This document shows, one piece after another, positions 56,636 through 64,000 of a stretch of DNA of 64,000 nucleotides. The position numbers and the translations under genes were made by a program. The notes under the pieces were generated by a model, which did no database searches, had not been told where the DNA came from, and saw only the letters and a program-made list of their open reading frames with translations. The stretch lies in the NCBI RefSeq assembly GCF_012927165.1, contig NZ_JABBGA010000015.1, positions 1-64,000 on the forward strand. The letters are read 5' to 3'. The stretch's first letter is position 1; every line of letters begins with the position of its first letter. Source of the stretch: Zoogloea dura. GTDB taxonomy: Bacteria; Pseudomonadota; Gammaproteobacteria; Burkholderiales; Rhodocyclaceae.

Positions 56636-57472
56636 TCAGCACAGCGCATGTGAGTGGTCCCGAGCGTAAGTTCCCAGTGATCGGGGTGCCTTACCAGTCA
56701 GAATCTGCACATGATCCGTGACAGCCTCAGCCCATCCTTCCCTCACCGTGTAGAAGATTGCTGCCATAAAGCGAGCGTAGTCATTGGACACTCCACTGCT
56801 GATGAGCATCCCGATGAATGCCTTGTCGTCGATAGGCGTGTAGACTACGGGCTTGTCGATTGCCTCCGACAACAGTTGGGCTGCCTGTCCATAGCTGATC
56901 GCCTCGGGTCCTGTCAGATTGAATGCCTCGCCATCAAAGCGTTCGGTCGTTAGGGCAGCTGCCGCGCAGTCTGCAATATCGCGCACGTCAATAAAGCTAG
57001 ACTTTCCATCGGCCGCAGGCAGCGTGATCTGGCCATGCTTGATCCCCGCCCTCCAGAAAGTATGAAAGTTGTCCGAGAACCAGTTCGGACGCAGGATTAC
57101 ATAAGGCGTGCCGGAGTTTTGCAAAGCGATCTCGACCTGGCGGTAGGGGGTTGAATCGTCAACCTCCGCGCCGAACGCACTCTGGAACACCACTTTCACG
57201 TGACGCTGGGCTGCGGCCTGGATCACGGGCAAGAGCAACTCCTTCTGATTGACGTATCCGGTGGGCAACATGACGTAGGCGCGATCAACTCCTTCGAAAG
57301 CTGCAGAAAATGTGTCGGGCCGGGCGTAATCAAAAATCACGCCTTCTGCGCCCGCAATTGGCTTACCTGTACGGGAAGCAGCCTTAACCTGCTCGCCTTT
57401 GCTCAGCAAGGCTTGCACGAGGGGTTGACCAACATTGCCGGTGGCGCCGAGAACAAGAATCTTGTGGAACAT
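56636..57472 (-). CDS. NmrA-like NAD(P)-binding oxidoreductase
   Basis: 278 residues: N-terminal Rossmann motif LGATGNVGQPLVQALL (about 7-22), then ASRTGKP, VIFDYARPDTFSAAFEGVDRAYVMLP and a short-chain-type YRQVEIALQNSGTPYVILRPNWF segment; no Tyr-x-x-x-Lys catalytic pair is evident, as in NmrA/HSCARG redox sensors and azoreductase-like SDRa5 proteins. AGGAG precedes the ATG. It may be a NADPH sensor or quinone reductase. Located just past the IS3 remnant. Confidence 0.85.
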   Translation of the reverse strand: MFHKILVLGATGNVGQPLVQALLSKGEQVKAASRTGKPIAGAEGVIFDYARPDTFSAAFEGVDRAYVMLPTGYVNQKELLLPVIQAAAQRHVKVVFQSAFGAEVDDSTPYRQVEIALQNSGTPYVILRPNWFSDNFHTFWRAGIKHGQITLPAADGKSSFIDVRDIADCAAAALTTERFDGEAFNLTGPEAISYGQAAQLLSEAIDKPVVYTPIDDKAFIGMLISSGVSNDYARFMAAIFYTVREGWAEAVTDHVQILTGKAPRSLGTYARDHSHALC

Positions 57473-57613
57473 GAAAATAACTCCTTTTGGCATCAGAACA
57501 AAACCAGATATAAAATTTCCGGGCTTCACGCACGTGGAAGTATGTTGTGCCAATCTGCCTGCACCGGGCACGCGGTCGGAGCAAATGTCCCACACGGCAT
57601 GCCCGCATTCAAC

Positions 57614-57952
57614 TCACTCTGGGTGACCAACGATCATCGATTGGGCGTGACGATGTGGGTCAATCTCGACGCCACCACGTCCTTTGACGTGGAGTAGTTG
57701 AGGCATGGAAGCCGCAGGCCACCGGTCGTCATGCATCATAGTGCTGGCCTGTTGGTGTGGATTGACTGGAGCAGGCGTTTCCGCCACGTGCTGCGATACC
57801 GTCGCATATACGATTGAAGGGACGATCATCTCCCGTGCCCGTTGGTGCGGATCGCCGCTTTCTGAGGCGCGGGCTATGCTTGCCGAATTGAGGCCTGCCA
57901 AAATGAGAAGGCCGATTGCACTTCTGTTCAGGGTGCTTTGATTAATATCCAT
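57614..57952 (-). CDS. small periplasmic protein with repeated (D/N)PHxxAxxM motif
   Basis: 112 residues: signal peptide (about 1-30), then three copies of a short motif: DPHQRAREMI, NPHQQASTMM and DPHRHAQSMI, spaced about 33-35 residues. Family not recognised by name; the histidine and methionine content suggests metal or heme contact, but that is conjecture. An AAGGA site precedes the ATG at 57952. It sits 90 bases downstream of the RND permease gene on the same strand, so it probably belongs to that operon. Confidence 0.65.
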   Translation of the reverse strand: MDINQSTLNRSAIGLLILAGLNSASIARASESGDPHQRAREMIVPSIVYATVSQHVAETPAPVNPHQQASTMMHDDRWPAASMPQLLHVKGRGGVEIDPHRHAQSMIVGHPE

Positions 57953-58042
57953 TTCGATTCCTTTCTGAGAAATGAATCTGATCGAGATTCGGTTGATTGG
58001 GGGGGAGTAACGCGATATGAGTGGGGCGGGGGCACGCGCCAA

Positions 58043-61000
58043 TCAGTGGTGCGCGTGAACGGGCCTGATCTTGAACCAGATGGAATACATGGCCGGCAGG
58101 AACACGAGCGTCAGGATCGTCCCGGCAAAGGTGCCACCTATCAGCGTATAGGCCAGCGTTCCCCAGAAAACCGAATGGGTGAGCGGGATGAACGCCAGCA
58201 TCGCGGCGAGCGCGGTCAGGATGACCGGACGGGCACGCTGCACGGTGGCCTCGACGACGGCGTTGAAAGGCGCCAATCCCTCCTTCTCGTTGCTGCGGAT
58301 CTGACCGATCAGGATCAGCGTGTTGCGCATCAGGATCCCGGATAGCGCGATCAGACCGACCAGCGCGTTGATACCGAACGGCTGCTGGAACAGCAGCAGG
58401 GTAGGCACGACGCCGATCAAGCCGAGCGGTGCGGTGGCGAATACCATCATCATCGCGGAGATCGAGCGGACCTGAAAAATGATCGTGATCAGGGTCAGGG
58501 CGATCATGATCGGGAACAGCGGCGCCAGGGCGCGGTTGGCCTTGCCGGATTCCTCGATGGAGCCTGCCATTTCGATCCGGTAGCCGGCCGGCAGTCTGGC
58601 AGCGATGGGCTGAATATCCTGCCACACGGCGCTGGATACATCCGGCGGCTGCAGGCCCTCGGCAATATCACCGCGCACGGTGATCGTCGGCGTGCGATCG
58701 CGGCGACGCAGGATGGGGTCTTCCATCCGCACGTCCACGCTGCCGACCTGCGACAGCGGAATCCGCTGGCCGGTGGCGCCGACCAGGTTGAAGTCGGCAA
58801 TTCGGCCCGGATCAAGCCGCTTGCTTCCAGCCGATCTGGCCGTGATCTGGACCGAACGAATGTCTTCGCGCACATCGGTGACCGGGACGCCGTTCAACAG
58901 GAACTGAAGTTGCTGGGCCACATCGGTGGACGTCAAGCCGATGCTCTGCAGGCGATCCTGGTCGAGCGAAAAATGGAGTGTGGGCACGCGCTCGCCCCAG
59001 TCGGTGTTGACCGTTCTCATCTGGGCAGACGCCTGCATGACGCCACGCACCTCTCCCGCGATGTCACGCAGCTTGTCCGGATCCGGCCCCATCACGCGAT
59101 AGGCCACGGGAAATGGCGAAGGCGGGCCGAACACGATCTGGGTCACGCGCACCCGCGCCTCGGGTGCCAACCCGTCGGCCACCGCCTGGCGCAGTCTGGA
59201 CTTGAGGGCTTCCCGTTCCTTTTCATCCCCTGTGAGGATCACGATCTTGGCGAACGACGGATCGGGCAGTTCAGGTGACATCGCCAGGAAGAAGCGTGGA
59301 GCACCCTGGCCGATGTAGGACGTCACGACCCTGGCTTCCTGCTGCAGCGCAAGCCAGGCTTCGACCTTCGCCGTCGCCGTACTGGTTTGCTCGATTGAGG
59401 TGCCATACGGCATCTGCACCTCGACAAGGACTTCCGGCCGGTCCGAGGTCGGGAAGAACTGCTTGTTAACCACGCCCATGCCCAGGATCGCGACCACGAA
59501 AGCGCCGATCACGCTCGCCGCGACCAGCCATTTGCGCCGGATCACCCATTCCAGCAGCCGGCGGAAGCGCTCGTAGTTGGGCGTAGCGTAGATTGCCCCG
59601 TGCCCGCCCTCGTGCTTCTCGAAGTTCGGGAGCAGCTTCACGCCCAGGTAGGGTGTGAACACGACAGCAACGATCCACGATGCGATCAGGGCAATGCCGA
59701 CGATCCAGAACATGTTGCTGGTGTACTCGCCGGCGGTCGACTTGGCGAAGCCATTCGGCATGAAGCCGATCGACGTCACCAACGTTCCGGCAAGCATGGG
59801 GGCGGCGGTGTGGCTCCAGGCATAGGCCGCGGCGCGGATGCGGTCGTAGCCCTCCTCCATCTTCACGACCATCATCTCGATGGCGATGATCGCGTCGTCG
59901 ACCAGCAGCCCCAAGGCCAGGATCAAGGAGCCCAGCGTGATCCGGTCGAAGTTCTTGCCGGTGGCCGCCATGATGATGAAGACCACGGCCAGGGTCAGGG
60001 GCACCGCTGCCGCGACCACGATGCCGGCGCGCCAGCCCATGCTGAGGAAGCCGACCAGCATCACCACACCGAGGGCAACCAGGAACTTGACCATGAATTC
60101 GCCGACGGCGGAGTGGATATTGACCGACTGGTCCGTCACTTTGGCGAGGCTCATGCCGAGCGGCATCCCGGCGTTGATCATCGCCGCTTCCGCCTCCAGC
60201 GCCTGGCCGAGATCGAGGCCGTTCCACCCCTCTCGCATGACCACGCCGAGCAGCAAGGCCGGTTCGCCGTTGTTGCGGATCAGGAAGGTGGCCGGATCCT
60301 CGTAGCCCCGCTTCACCTCGGCGATGTCGCCGAGCTTCAGCGTACGGCCCCGCGCTGCGACCGGCGTATTGCGGATCGCCTCCAGATCGTCGATCGCGCC
60401 TTCCAGCCGGATGAAGACCTGCGGGCCCTTGGCTTCGATCGAACCGGCGGGCGTCATGACATTGCGGCTGTTGAGCGCGGCAAAGAGGTCGCGCGGGGAC
60501 ACGCCCAGCGTGGCGAGGCGGTCATGGGAGAACTCAACGAAGATCCGCTCGGCCTGCTCGCCGATGATGTTGACCTTCTTGACGCCGGGCACGTGCAACA
60601 AGCGCTGGCGCATGACCTCTGCATCACGCACCAGGTGCCGATGCGGCTCGCCCCTGGCTTTCAAGGCATACAGCGCAAAGGTCACGTCGGCATATTCGTC
60701 ATTCACCATCGGACCGATGACGCCACGCGGCAGCCTGGCAGCTTCGTCGCCGAGTTTCTTGCGGGCTTGATAGAACTGCTCGGGGACCTCGGCGGGCGGT
60801 GCGCTATCGATGAGGTACACGGTGGTAAAAGCCAGCCCCGGTCGCGTGAAAGTCTCTGTCCGGTCATACCAGCGCAGTTCCTGCATGCGCTTTTCCAGGG
60901 GTTCCGCGACCAGTTCCTCCATCTCCTTGGCGGTCGCCCCGGGCCAGGCGGTGATCACGGTCATCTGCTTGATGGTAAAGGCGGGGTCCTCAGCCCGGCC

Positions 61001-61105
61001 CAGGGTCAGGAAGGCCACGACGCCGGCGATGAAGATCGCCAGCATCAAGAACAAGGTGACTGAGCGCTCGCGTACCGCGAGGGCAGAGAGGTTGAAGCCA
61101 CTCAT
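58043..61105 (-). CDS. RND efflux permease
   Basis: Resistance-nodulation-division transporter of 1020 residues, inner membrane, proton-driven. Twelve helices, two periplasmic porter loops. LGLLVDDAIIAIEM in helix 4 carries the paired aspartates of the proton relay, and FLTLGRAEDPAFTIKQM at the N-terminus is typical of the multidrug/solvent RND group rather than the heavy-metal or AcrB-MexB group. Substrate unpredictable. The start overlaps the adaptor's stop (TAATG), so the pair is translationally coupled; transcription comes from the TetR-controlled region at 62.3 kb. Confidence 0.93.
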   Translation of the reverse strand: MSGFNLSALAVRERSVTLFLMLAIFIAGVVAFLTLGRAEDPAFTIKQMTVITAWPGATAKEMEELVAEPLEKRMQELRWYDRTETFTRPGLAFTTVYLIDSAPPAEVPEQFYQARKKLGDEAARLPRGVIGPMVNDEYADVTFALYALKARGEPHRHLVRDAEVMRQRLLHVPGVKKVNIIGEQAERIFVEFSHDRLATLGVSPRDLFAALNSRNVMTPAGSIEAKGPQVFIRLEGAIDDLEAIRNTPVAARGRTLKLGDIAEVKRGYEDPATFLIRNNGEPALLLGVVMREGWNGLDLGQALEAEAAMINAGMPLGMSLAKVTDQSVNIHSAVGEFMVKFLVALGVVMLVGFLSMGWRAGIVVAAAVPLTLAVVFIIMAATGKNFDRITLGSLILALGLLVDDAIIAIEMMVVKMEEGYDRIRAAAYAWSHTAAPMLAGTLVTSIGFMPNGFAKSTAGEYTSNMFWIVGIALIASWIVAVVFTPYLGVKLLPNFEKHEGGHGAIYATPNYERFRRLLEWVIRRKWLVAASVIGAFVVAILGMGVVNKQFFPTSDRPEVLVEVQMPYGTSIEQTSTATAKVEAWLALQQEARVVTSYIGQGAPRFFLAMSPELPDPSFAKIVILTGDEKEREALKSRLRQAVADGLAPEARVRVTQIVFGPPSPFPVAYRVMGPDPDKLRDIAGEVRGVMQASAQMRTVNTDWGERVPTLHFSLDQDRLQSIGLTSTDVAQQLQFLLNGVPVTDVREDIRSVQITARSAGSKRLDPGRIADFNLVGATGQRIPLSQVGSVDVRMEDPILRRRDRTPTITVRGDIAEGLQPPDVSSAVWQDIQPIAARLPAGYRIEMAGSIEESGKANRALAPLFPIMIALTLITIIFQVRSISAMMMVFATAPLGLIGVVPTLLLFQQPFGINALVGLIALSGILMRNTLILIGQIRSNEKEGLAPFNAVVEATVQRARPVILTALAAMLAFIPLTHSVFWGTLAYTLIGGTFAGTILTLVFLPAMYSIWFKIRPVHAHH

Positions 61106-62238
61106 TACCGTTCCCCGCCGGTGGCCGCAGCCCTTGATGCGGCACGGCTATCAACCAGTCGAACCTGCTCGCCTTCGTGCAGCAGATGGGCACCGAGGAC
61201 GACGACACGATCGCCCGCCGCAAGGCCACCGGCGATCGCCGCGGATTCGCCGCTGAGGCCTGCCACCTGCACGGCGCGCCAGGTAACCTGGGGCTCCTGC
61301 CCTTGACCCTCCTGCCCTTTGACCAGCCAGACGCCGGGCCCCTTGCCCAGATCGAAGAGCGCGCCGATCGGAACCTGCAGCGTCGGGCTGGAGCGGCTGC
61401 TTTGAATTTCGACGGAGACGGTCGAGCCGAGCGGTGCGTCAGCCAGGCGGCCATCCAGTACGTAGCGCGCCTCGAAGGTGCGTGTCTGAGGATTTGCGGC
61501 ATCCGACAACTGACGCAGTTTCGCGGCGCCCGTCAACCCGCTGCCATACAAGGTCGCGCGCCCCGCAGAGCCGATCGCCGGACGCAGGCTTTCGGGGAGG
61601 GCAATGAGCGCTTCTCGACGCCCGGCATGCGCCACACGAACGACGACCTGGCCCGCACTGATGACCTGGCCCGGCTCGGCCATGGTGTCTACCACGACAC
61701 CGTCCGAATCGGCGAGCAGGACGGCGTAGCCCGTTTCGTTGCGGGCAACGTCGGCCTGGGCCTGGGCCGCCCTGAGCTCCGCTCGCGCTGAATCGGCGGC
61801 CGCCTTGATCTTGTCGTAGGTCGAGGCCGACACCGCCCCGGCCGAAACAAGATCGCGGTATCTCGACTCATCCTCTGCAGTCTGCCGCGCGCGCGCCGTG
61901 GCGGCGGCAACGGCCTCATCGTGGGCACGCGTGGCGAGCCTCAAGTCGGTGGGGTCGATGCGCATCAGCGCCTGGCCGCGCTTGACGGCCTGCCCGGCAT
62001 CGACCATGCGCTCCAGGATCTTGCCGGGAACGCGAAAACCCAAGTCGCTTTGCACCCGCGCCGCGACGATGCCGCTGAACGCGCGCTCGGTTTGGGCGGT
62101 GGTTGCCACCGGCGCGACCCCTACGAGGGGAGCCTGGGTCCGCGGATCGATTGAAGAAGTGGCGTCGCTGCACGCAGCCAGAACAAGGGGCAGCACACCG
62201 ACGACGGCCAGGAAGGGAATATTGCGGCGCTGAAACAT
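61105..62238 (-). CDS. RND periplasmic adaptor (membrane-fusion lipoprotein)
   Basis: 377 residues: lipoprotein signal with lipobox LAAC (Cys22, then SDATSS), followed by the HlyD-type adaptor: lipoyl half (VQSDLGFRVPGKILERMVDAGQAVKRGQAL), alpha-hairpin (about 100-165), second lipoyl half (DGVVVDTMAEPGQVISAGQVVVRVA) and beta-barrel domain. It joins the permease to the outer-membrane factor encoded across the tetR gene. Start at 62238 behind GGAGG; a 10-residue extension has no ribosome site. Confidence 0.92.
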   Translation of the reverse strand: MFQRRNIPFLAVVGVLPLVLAACSDATSSIDPRTQAPLVGVAPVATTAQTERAFSGIVAARVQSDLGFRVPGKILERMVDAGQAVKRGQALMRIDPTDLRLATRAHDEAVAAATARARQTAEDESRYRDLVSAGAVSASTYDKIKAAADSARAELRAAQAQADVARNETGYAVLLADSDGVVVDTMAEPGQVISAGQVVVRVAHAGRREALIALPESLRPAIGSAGRATLYGSGLTGAAKLRQLSDAANPQTRTFEARYVLDGRLADAPLGSTVSVEIQSSRSSPTLQVPIGALFDLGKGPGVWLVKGQEGQGQEPQVTWRAVQVAGLSGESAAIAGGLAAGDRVVVLGAHLLHEGEQVRLVDSRAASRAAATGGER

Positions 62239-62278
62239 GACGACCTCCGAAAACGCGAAGGCCTTCATCCTCTATCTA

Positions 62279-62302
62279 GTGACCATTTCTGTCAATAGTC
62301 AC
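62279..62302. promoter_or_regulatory. 24-bp inverted repeat, candidate TetR operator upstream of adaptor gene
   Basis: GTGAC-CATTTCTGTCAATA-GTCAC; shares the outer GTGACC...ATAGTCAC with the second site at 62978. It is 41 bases upstream of the adaptor start, between it and the tetR stop. Confidence 0.75.
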
Positions 62303-62322
62303 AAATATAATCGTTACCCCAC

Positions 62323-62940
62323 CTAGGGCGCCAGGCTGCGCAGGACCAGGTTGGAAAGCTGTACCGGCGCCTCCTCGGCCACATCGAGGTTGTACTGGAG
62401 CAGGAGCGGATTCACATAGGGCTTCATGACGAGATCTATCACGTGCACCGTTTCGTCAAGCGGGGTCTTGCGTTCGAACTCGCCGCTCTCCCGTCCTTCG
62501 CGAACCACCTCCGTCAGGATCTGCCGAATGCGCTCGCAGTAGGCCTGGGCAGACGGCCACCCCTCCCCGGCGGAGTACGCGGCGATGTCGTACAGCTTGC
62601 GATCGTTGAAGAACAGACTGACGCCTGTCGACGCCAAGGTCTTGAACATTCTGCGGAATTTTTCCGTCGGCGTGGTCGCGCCGGCCACCGCTTCTTCGAC
62701 CGCCGCGACGATGGCGCTCAAGGTCTTGCTGCAGATGGCCTCGCCGATCGCCTGCTTGGAATCGAAGAATTTGTAGATATAAGCCTTGGAAAAGCCGATC
62801 GCCTTGGCCAGATCGGAGACCGTGGTCTTCTCGTAGCCGTAATGGCTGAAGTGCGTTTCAGCCGCCTCTACGATCTGGTCTCTGACGTTGTGGTCGGCAG
62901 GGCCGCGCATCTGGGGAATGGAAGACTCGATTTCGTTCAT
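62323..62940 (-). CDS. TetR-family efflux regulator
   Basis: 205 residues: HTH at about 20-65 (IVEAAETHFSHYGYEKTTVSDLAKAIGFSKAYIYKFFDSKQAI) and an all-helical ligand-binding C-terminal domain. The preferred start at 62940 precedes the usual short N-terminal arm; ribosome site weak. It lies between the adaptor and the divergent outer-membrane-factor gene, with matching inverted repeats at both promoter regions, so it probably represses the entire efflux system and itself. Confidence 0.9.
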   Translation of the reverse strand: MNEIESSIPQMRGPADHNVRDQIVEAAETHFSHYGYEKTTVSDLAKAIGFSKAYIYKFFDSKQAIGEAICSKTLSAIVAAVEEAVAGATTPTEKFRRMFKTLASTGVSLFFNDRKLYDIAAYSAGEGWPSAQAYCERIRQILTEVVREGRESGEFERKTPLDETVHVIDLVMKPYVNPLLLQYNLDVAEEAPVQLSNLVLRSLAP

Positions 62941-62977
62941 GAAAAACAATGCCTCGTATTTTACAGCTTGACAACAA

Positions 62978-63001
62978 GTGACCAAATTAGATTATAGTCA
63001 C
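62978..63001. promoter_or_regulatory. 24-bp inverted repeat, candidate TetR operator between tetR and outer-membrane factor
   Basis: GTGACC-AAATTAGATT-ATAGTCAC, same length, same ends and same arm sequence as the site at 62279. Located 37 bases upstream of tetR and 30 bases upstream of the divergent outer-membrane-factor gene. The interval is AT-rich and likely holds both promoters. Confidence 0.78.
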
Positions 63002-63031
63002 AACAACAATTCAATTTTCAGAGAGTTCTTC

Positions 63032-64000
63032 ATGTTAGCCCATCCCCGCTCTGCAGCCCTTCTTATGACCGTTGGCGTTTTGTCGGGCTGCGCTGCTGGC
63101 CCCGACTACCGGCCGCCCTTGATCGAGCTGACATCCACCTTTCTCGGGCAGAAGGGCGTCGAGCAACGTCCGGTGCGAGGCAGGGCGGACCTCGGGCGCT
63201 GGTGGGCCGCCTTCGACGATGAATTGCTCGCGCACTACGTCTCCCTGGCCCTCGAACAGAATCTGGACATCGCTCAAGCGGCGGCGCGCGTCGCCCAATC
63301 TCGTGCGTCATTGCGCTACGCCGATGCAGCGTTGCTTCCCTCGGGCAAGGTGAGTGCGAGCGCTGGGCGGGGCTACCAGTCGGTCGAGACCCCGCTGGGG
63401 CAGGTGCTCAACGCCACGCCCGGCTTCGACCACTGGGGCAGCGCCTACGAGGCCAATCTCGGGGCGAGTTGGGAAATCGACTTGTTCGGCGGTCTGCAGC
63501 GCGGGCGGGAGGCTGCCCGTGCGGAATACGAGGCCTCCGAAGCCGGCGCCGAGGCGACACGGCTGACCATTGCCGCGCAGACCGCGGACGTGTACGTCAC
63601 GATCCGGGGCCTGCAGGCGCGCATCGCGATTGCCCAACAGCAGGTGGAGACCCGACGCCGCTTGCTCGCCATGCTCCAACTCCAGTACGAGAAGGGGATC
63701 GCCGCCGAACTCCAGAGGAATCAGGCCGAGGGTTCCCTCACCCAGGCCGAGGCGCAGATCCCCATCCTCGAAGCCGGCCTCGATTCGGCGATGAACGCGC
63801 TGGACGTGCTGCTCGGCGTGCAGCCGGGAACCCACCGCATGGAACTGGCTCCGGTGAGGCCGATCCCCGCCGCGCCTGCCCTTGCCGAAACCGGCACACC
63901 GGGCGAGATGCTCCGGCGCCGGCCCGACCTCATTGCCGCCGAACGGCGCCTGGCTGTAGCCAATGCGCGCATCGGAGGGGCGGTCTCGGAGTACTACCCC
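63032..64000 (+). CDS. outer-membrane efflux factor, NodT-type lipoprotein (3' end outside window)
   Basis: The first 323 codons are inside the window and open to its end. A lipoprotein signal with lipobox LSGC (Cys21) precedes the RND outer-membrane factor fold: ADLGRWWAAFDDELLAHYVSLALEQNLDIAQAAARVAQSRA, then ASWEIDLFGGLQRGREAARAEYEAS and RRRPDLIAAERRLAVANARIG of the second repeat. It forms the exit tunnel for the RND permease and adaptor encoded on the opposite strand. The start at 63032 is placed by the lipobox; ribosome site AGAGAG is weak. Confidence 0.92.
   Translation, partial: MLAHPRSAALLMTVGVLSGCAAGPDYRPPLIELTSTFLGQKGVEQRPVRGRADLGRWWAAFDDELLAHYVSLALEQNLDIAQAAARVAQSRASLRYADAALLPSGKVSASAGRGYQSVETPLGQVLNATPGFDHWGSAYEANLGASWEIDLFGGLQRGREAARAEYEASEAGAEATRLTIAAQTADVYVTIRGLQARIAIAQQQVETRRRLLAMLQLQYEKGIAAELQRNQAEGSLTQAEAQIPILEAGLDSAMNALDVLLGVQPGTHRMELAPVRPIPAAPALAETGTPGEMLRRRPDLIAAERRLAVANARIGGAVSEYYP

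Overview
The window is mostly GC-rich, densely coded DNA typical of a betaproteobacterial chromosome. Several traits together suggest a metabolically versatile Rhodocyclales-type organism (Zoogloea, Thauera or Azoarcus-like); this is inference, as no marker gene is present. They are meta-cleavage aromatic degradation, PHA granule genes, many hybrid kinases, an Aer-type PAS sensor and MocR/PNPOx, RND and phosphoketolase modules.

Layout. 1-1.8 kb: 3' end of a catechol meta-cleavage operon (aldolase, decarboxylase, tautomerase). 1.9-5.2 kb: MFS exporter and a TonB receptor. 5.2-12.7 kb: two hybrid histidine kinases, one with an N-terminal hemerythrin domain, divergent from an HD-GYP protein, with a perfect FNR-type box between them. 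12.7-19.4 kb: an alcohol/aldehyde oxidation operon (outer-membrane channel, Tat-exported small subunit, GMC dehydrogenase, aldehyde dehydrogenase) with a nearby sigma-54 activator gene, a -24/-12 promoter candidate and an upstream palindrome. 19.8-33.5 kb: chemotaxis-type proteins, stress proteins (CsbD, DUF1328, BON), AsmA, a CHASE3 kinase with a convergent LuxR-type regulator, phasin plus PHA-depolymerase-like gene, a split Aer-like PAS/MCP pair, a papain-like peptidase and a second MFS exporter.

33.6-43.4 kb is the accessory part. It starts with an array of seventeen 21-bp units that reads as a heptapeptide repeat, followed by a NYN-LOTUS RNase-like gene. Next is an attI1-like integron site without an integrase gene, then three attC sites delimiting cassettes of lower GC content that encode small unknown proteins, and a polysaccharide deacetylase at the truncated end. 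Further on, a GNAT, a methyltransferase and a MerR gene are separated by paired palindromic (REP-like) elements.

43.4-53.4 kb: thioesterase, MocR/PNPOx divergent pair, decayed OmpW and IS21-type remnants, RcnB-like protein, phosphoketolase, a collagen-like lipoprotein and a P-type Mg2+ ATPase. 53.4-56.6 kb is a lower-GC island (Crp/Fnr regulator, tannase-family lipoprotein) bordered by a perfect hairpin and an IS3-type remnant. 56.6-64 kb: NmrA-type oxidoreductase, a small DPH-repeat protein and a complete RND efflux system (permease, membrane-fusion lipoprotein, TetR regulator, divergent outer-membrane factor) with two near-identical 24-bp inverted repeats in front of the two efflux transcription units.

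No tRNA, rRNA or CRISPR array was seen.
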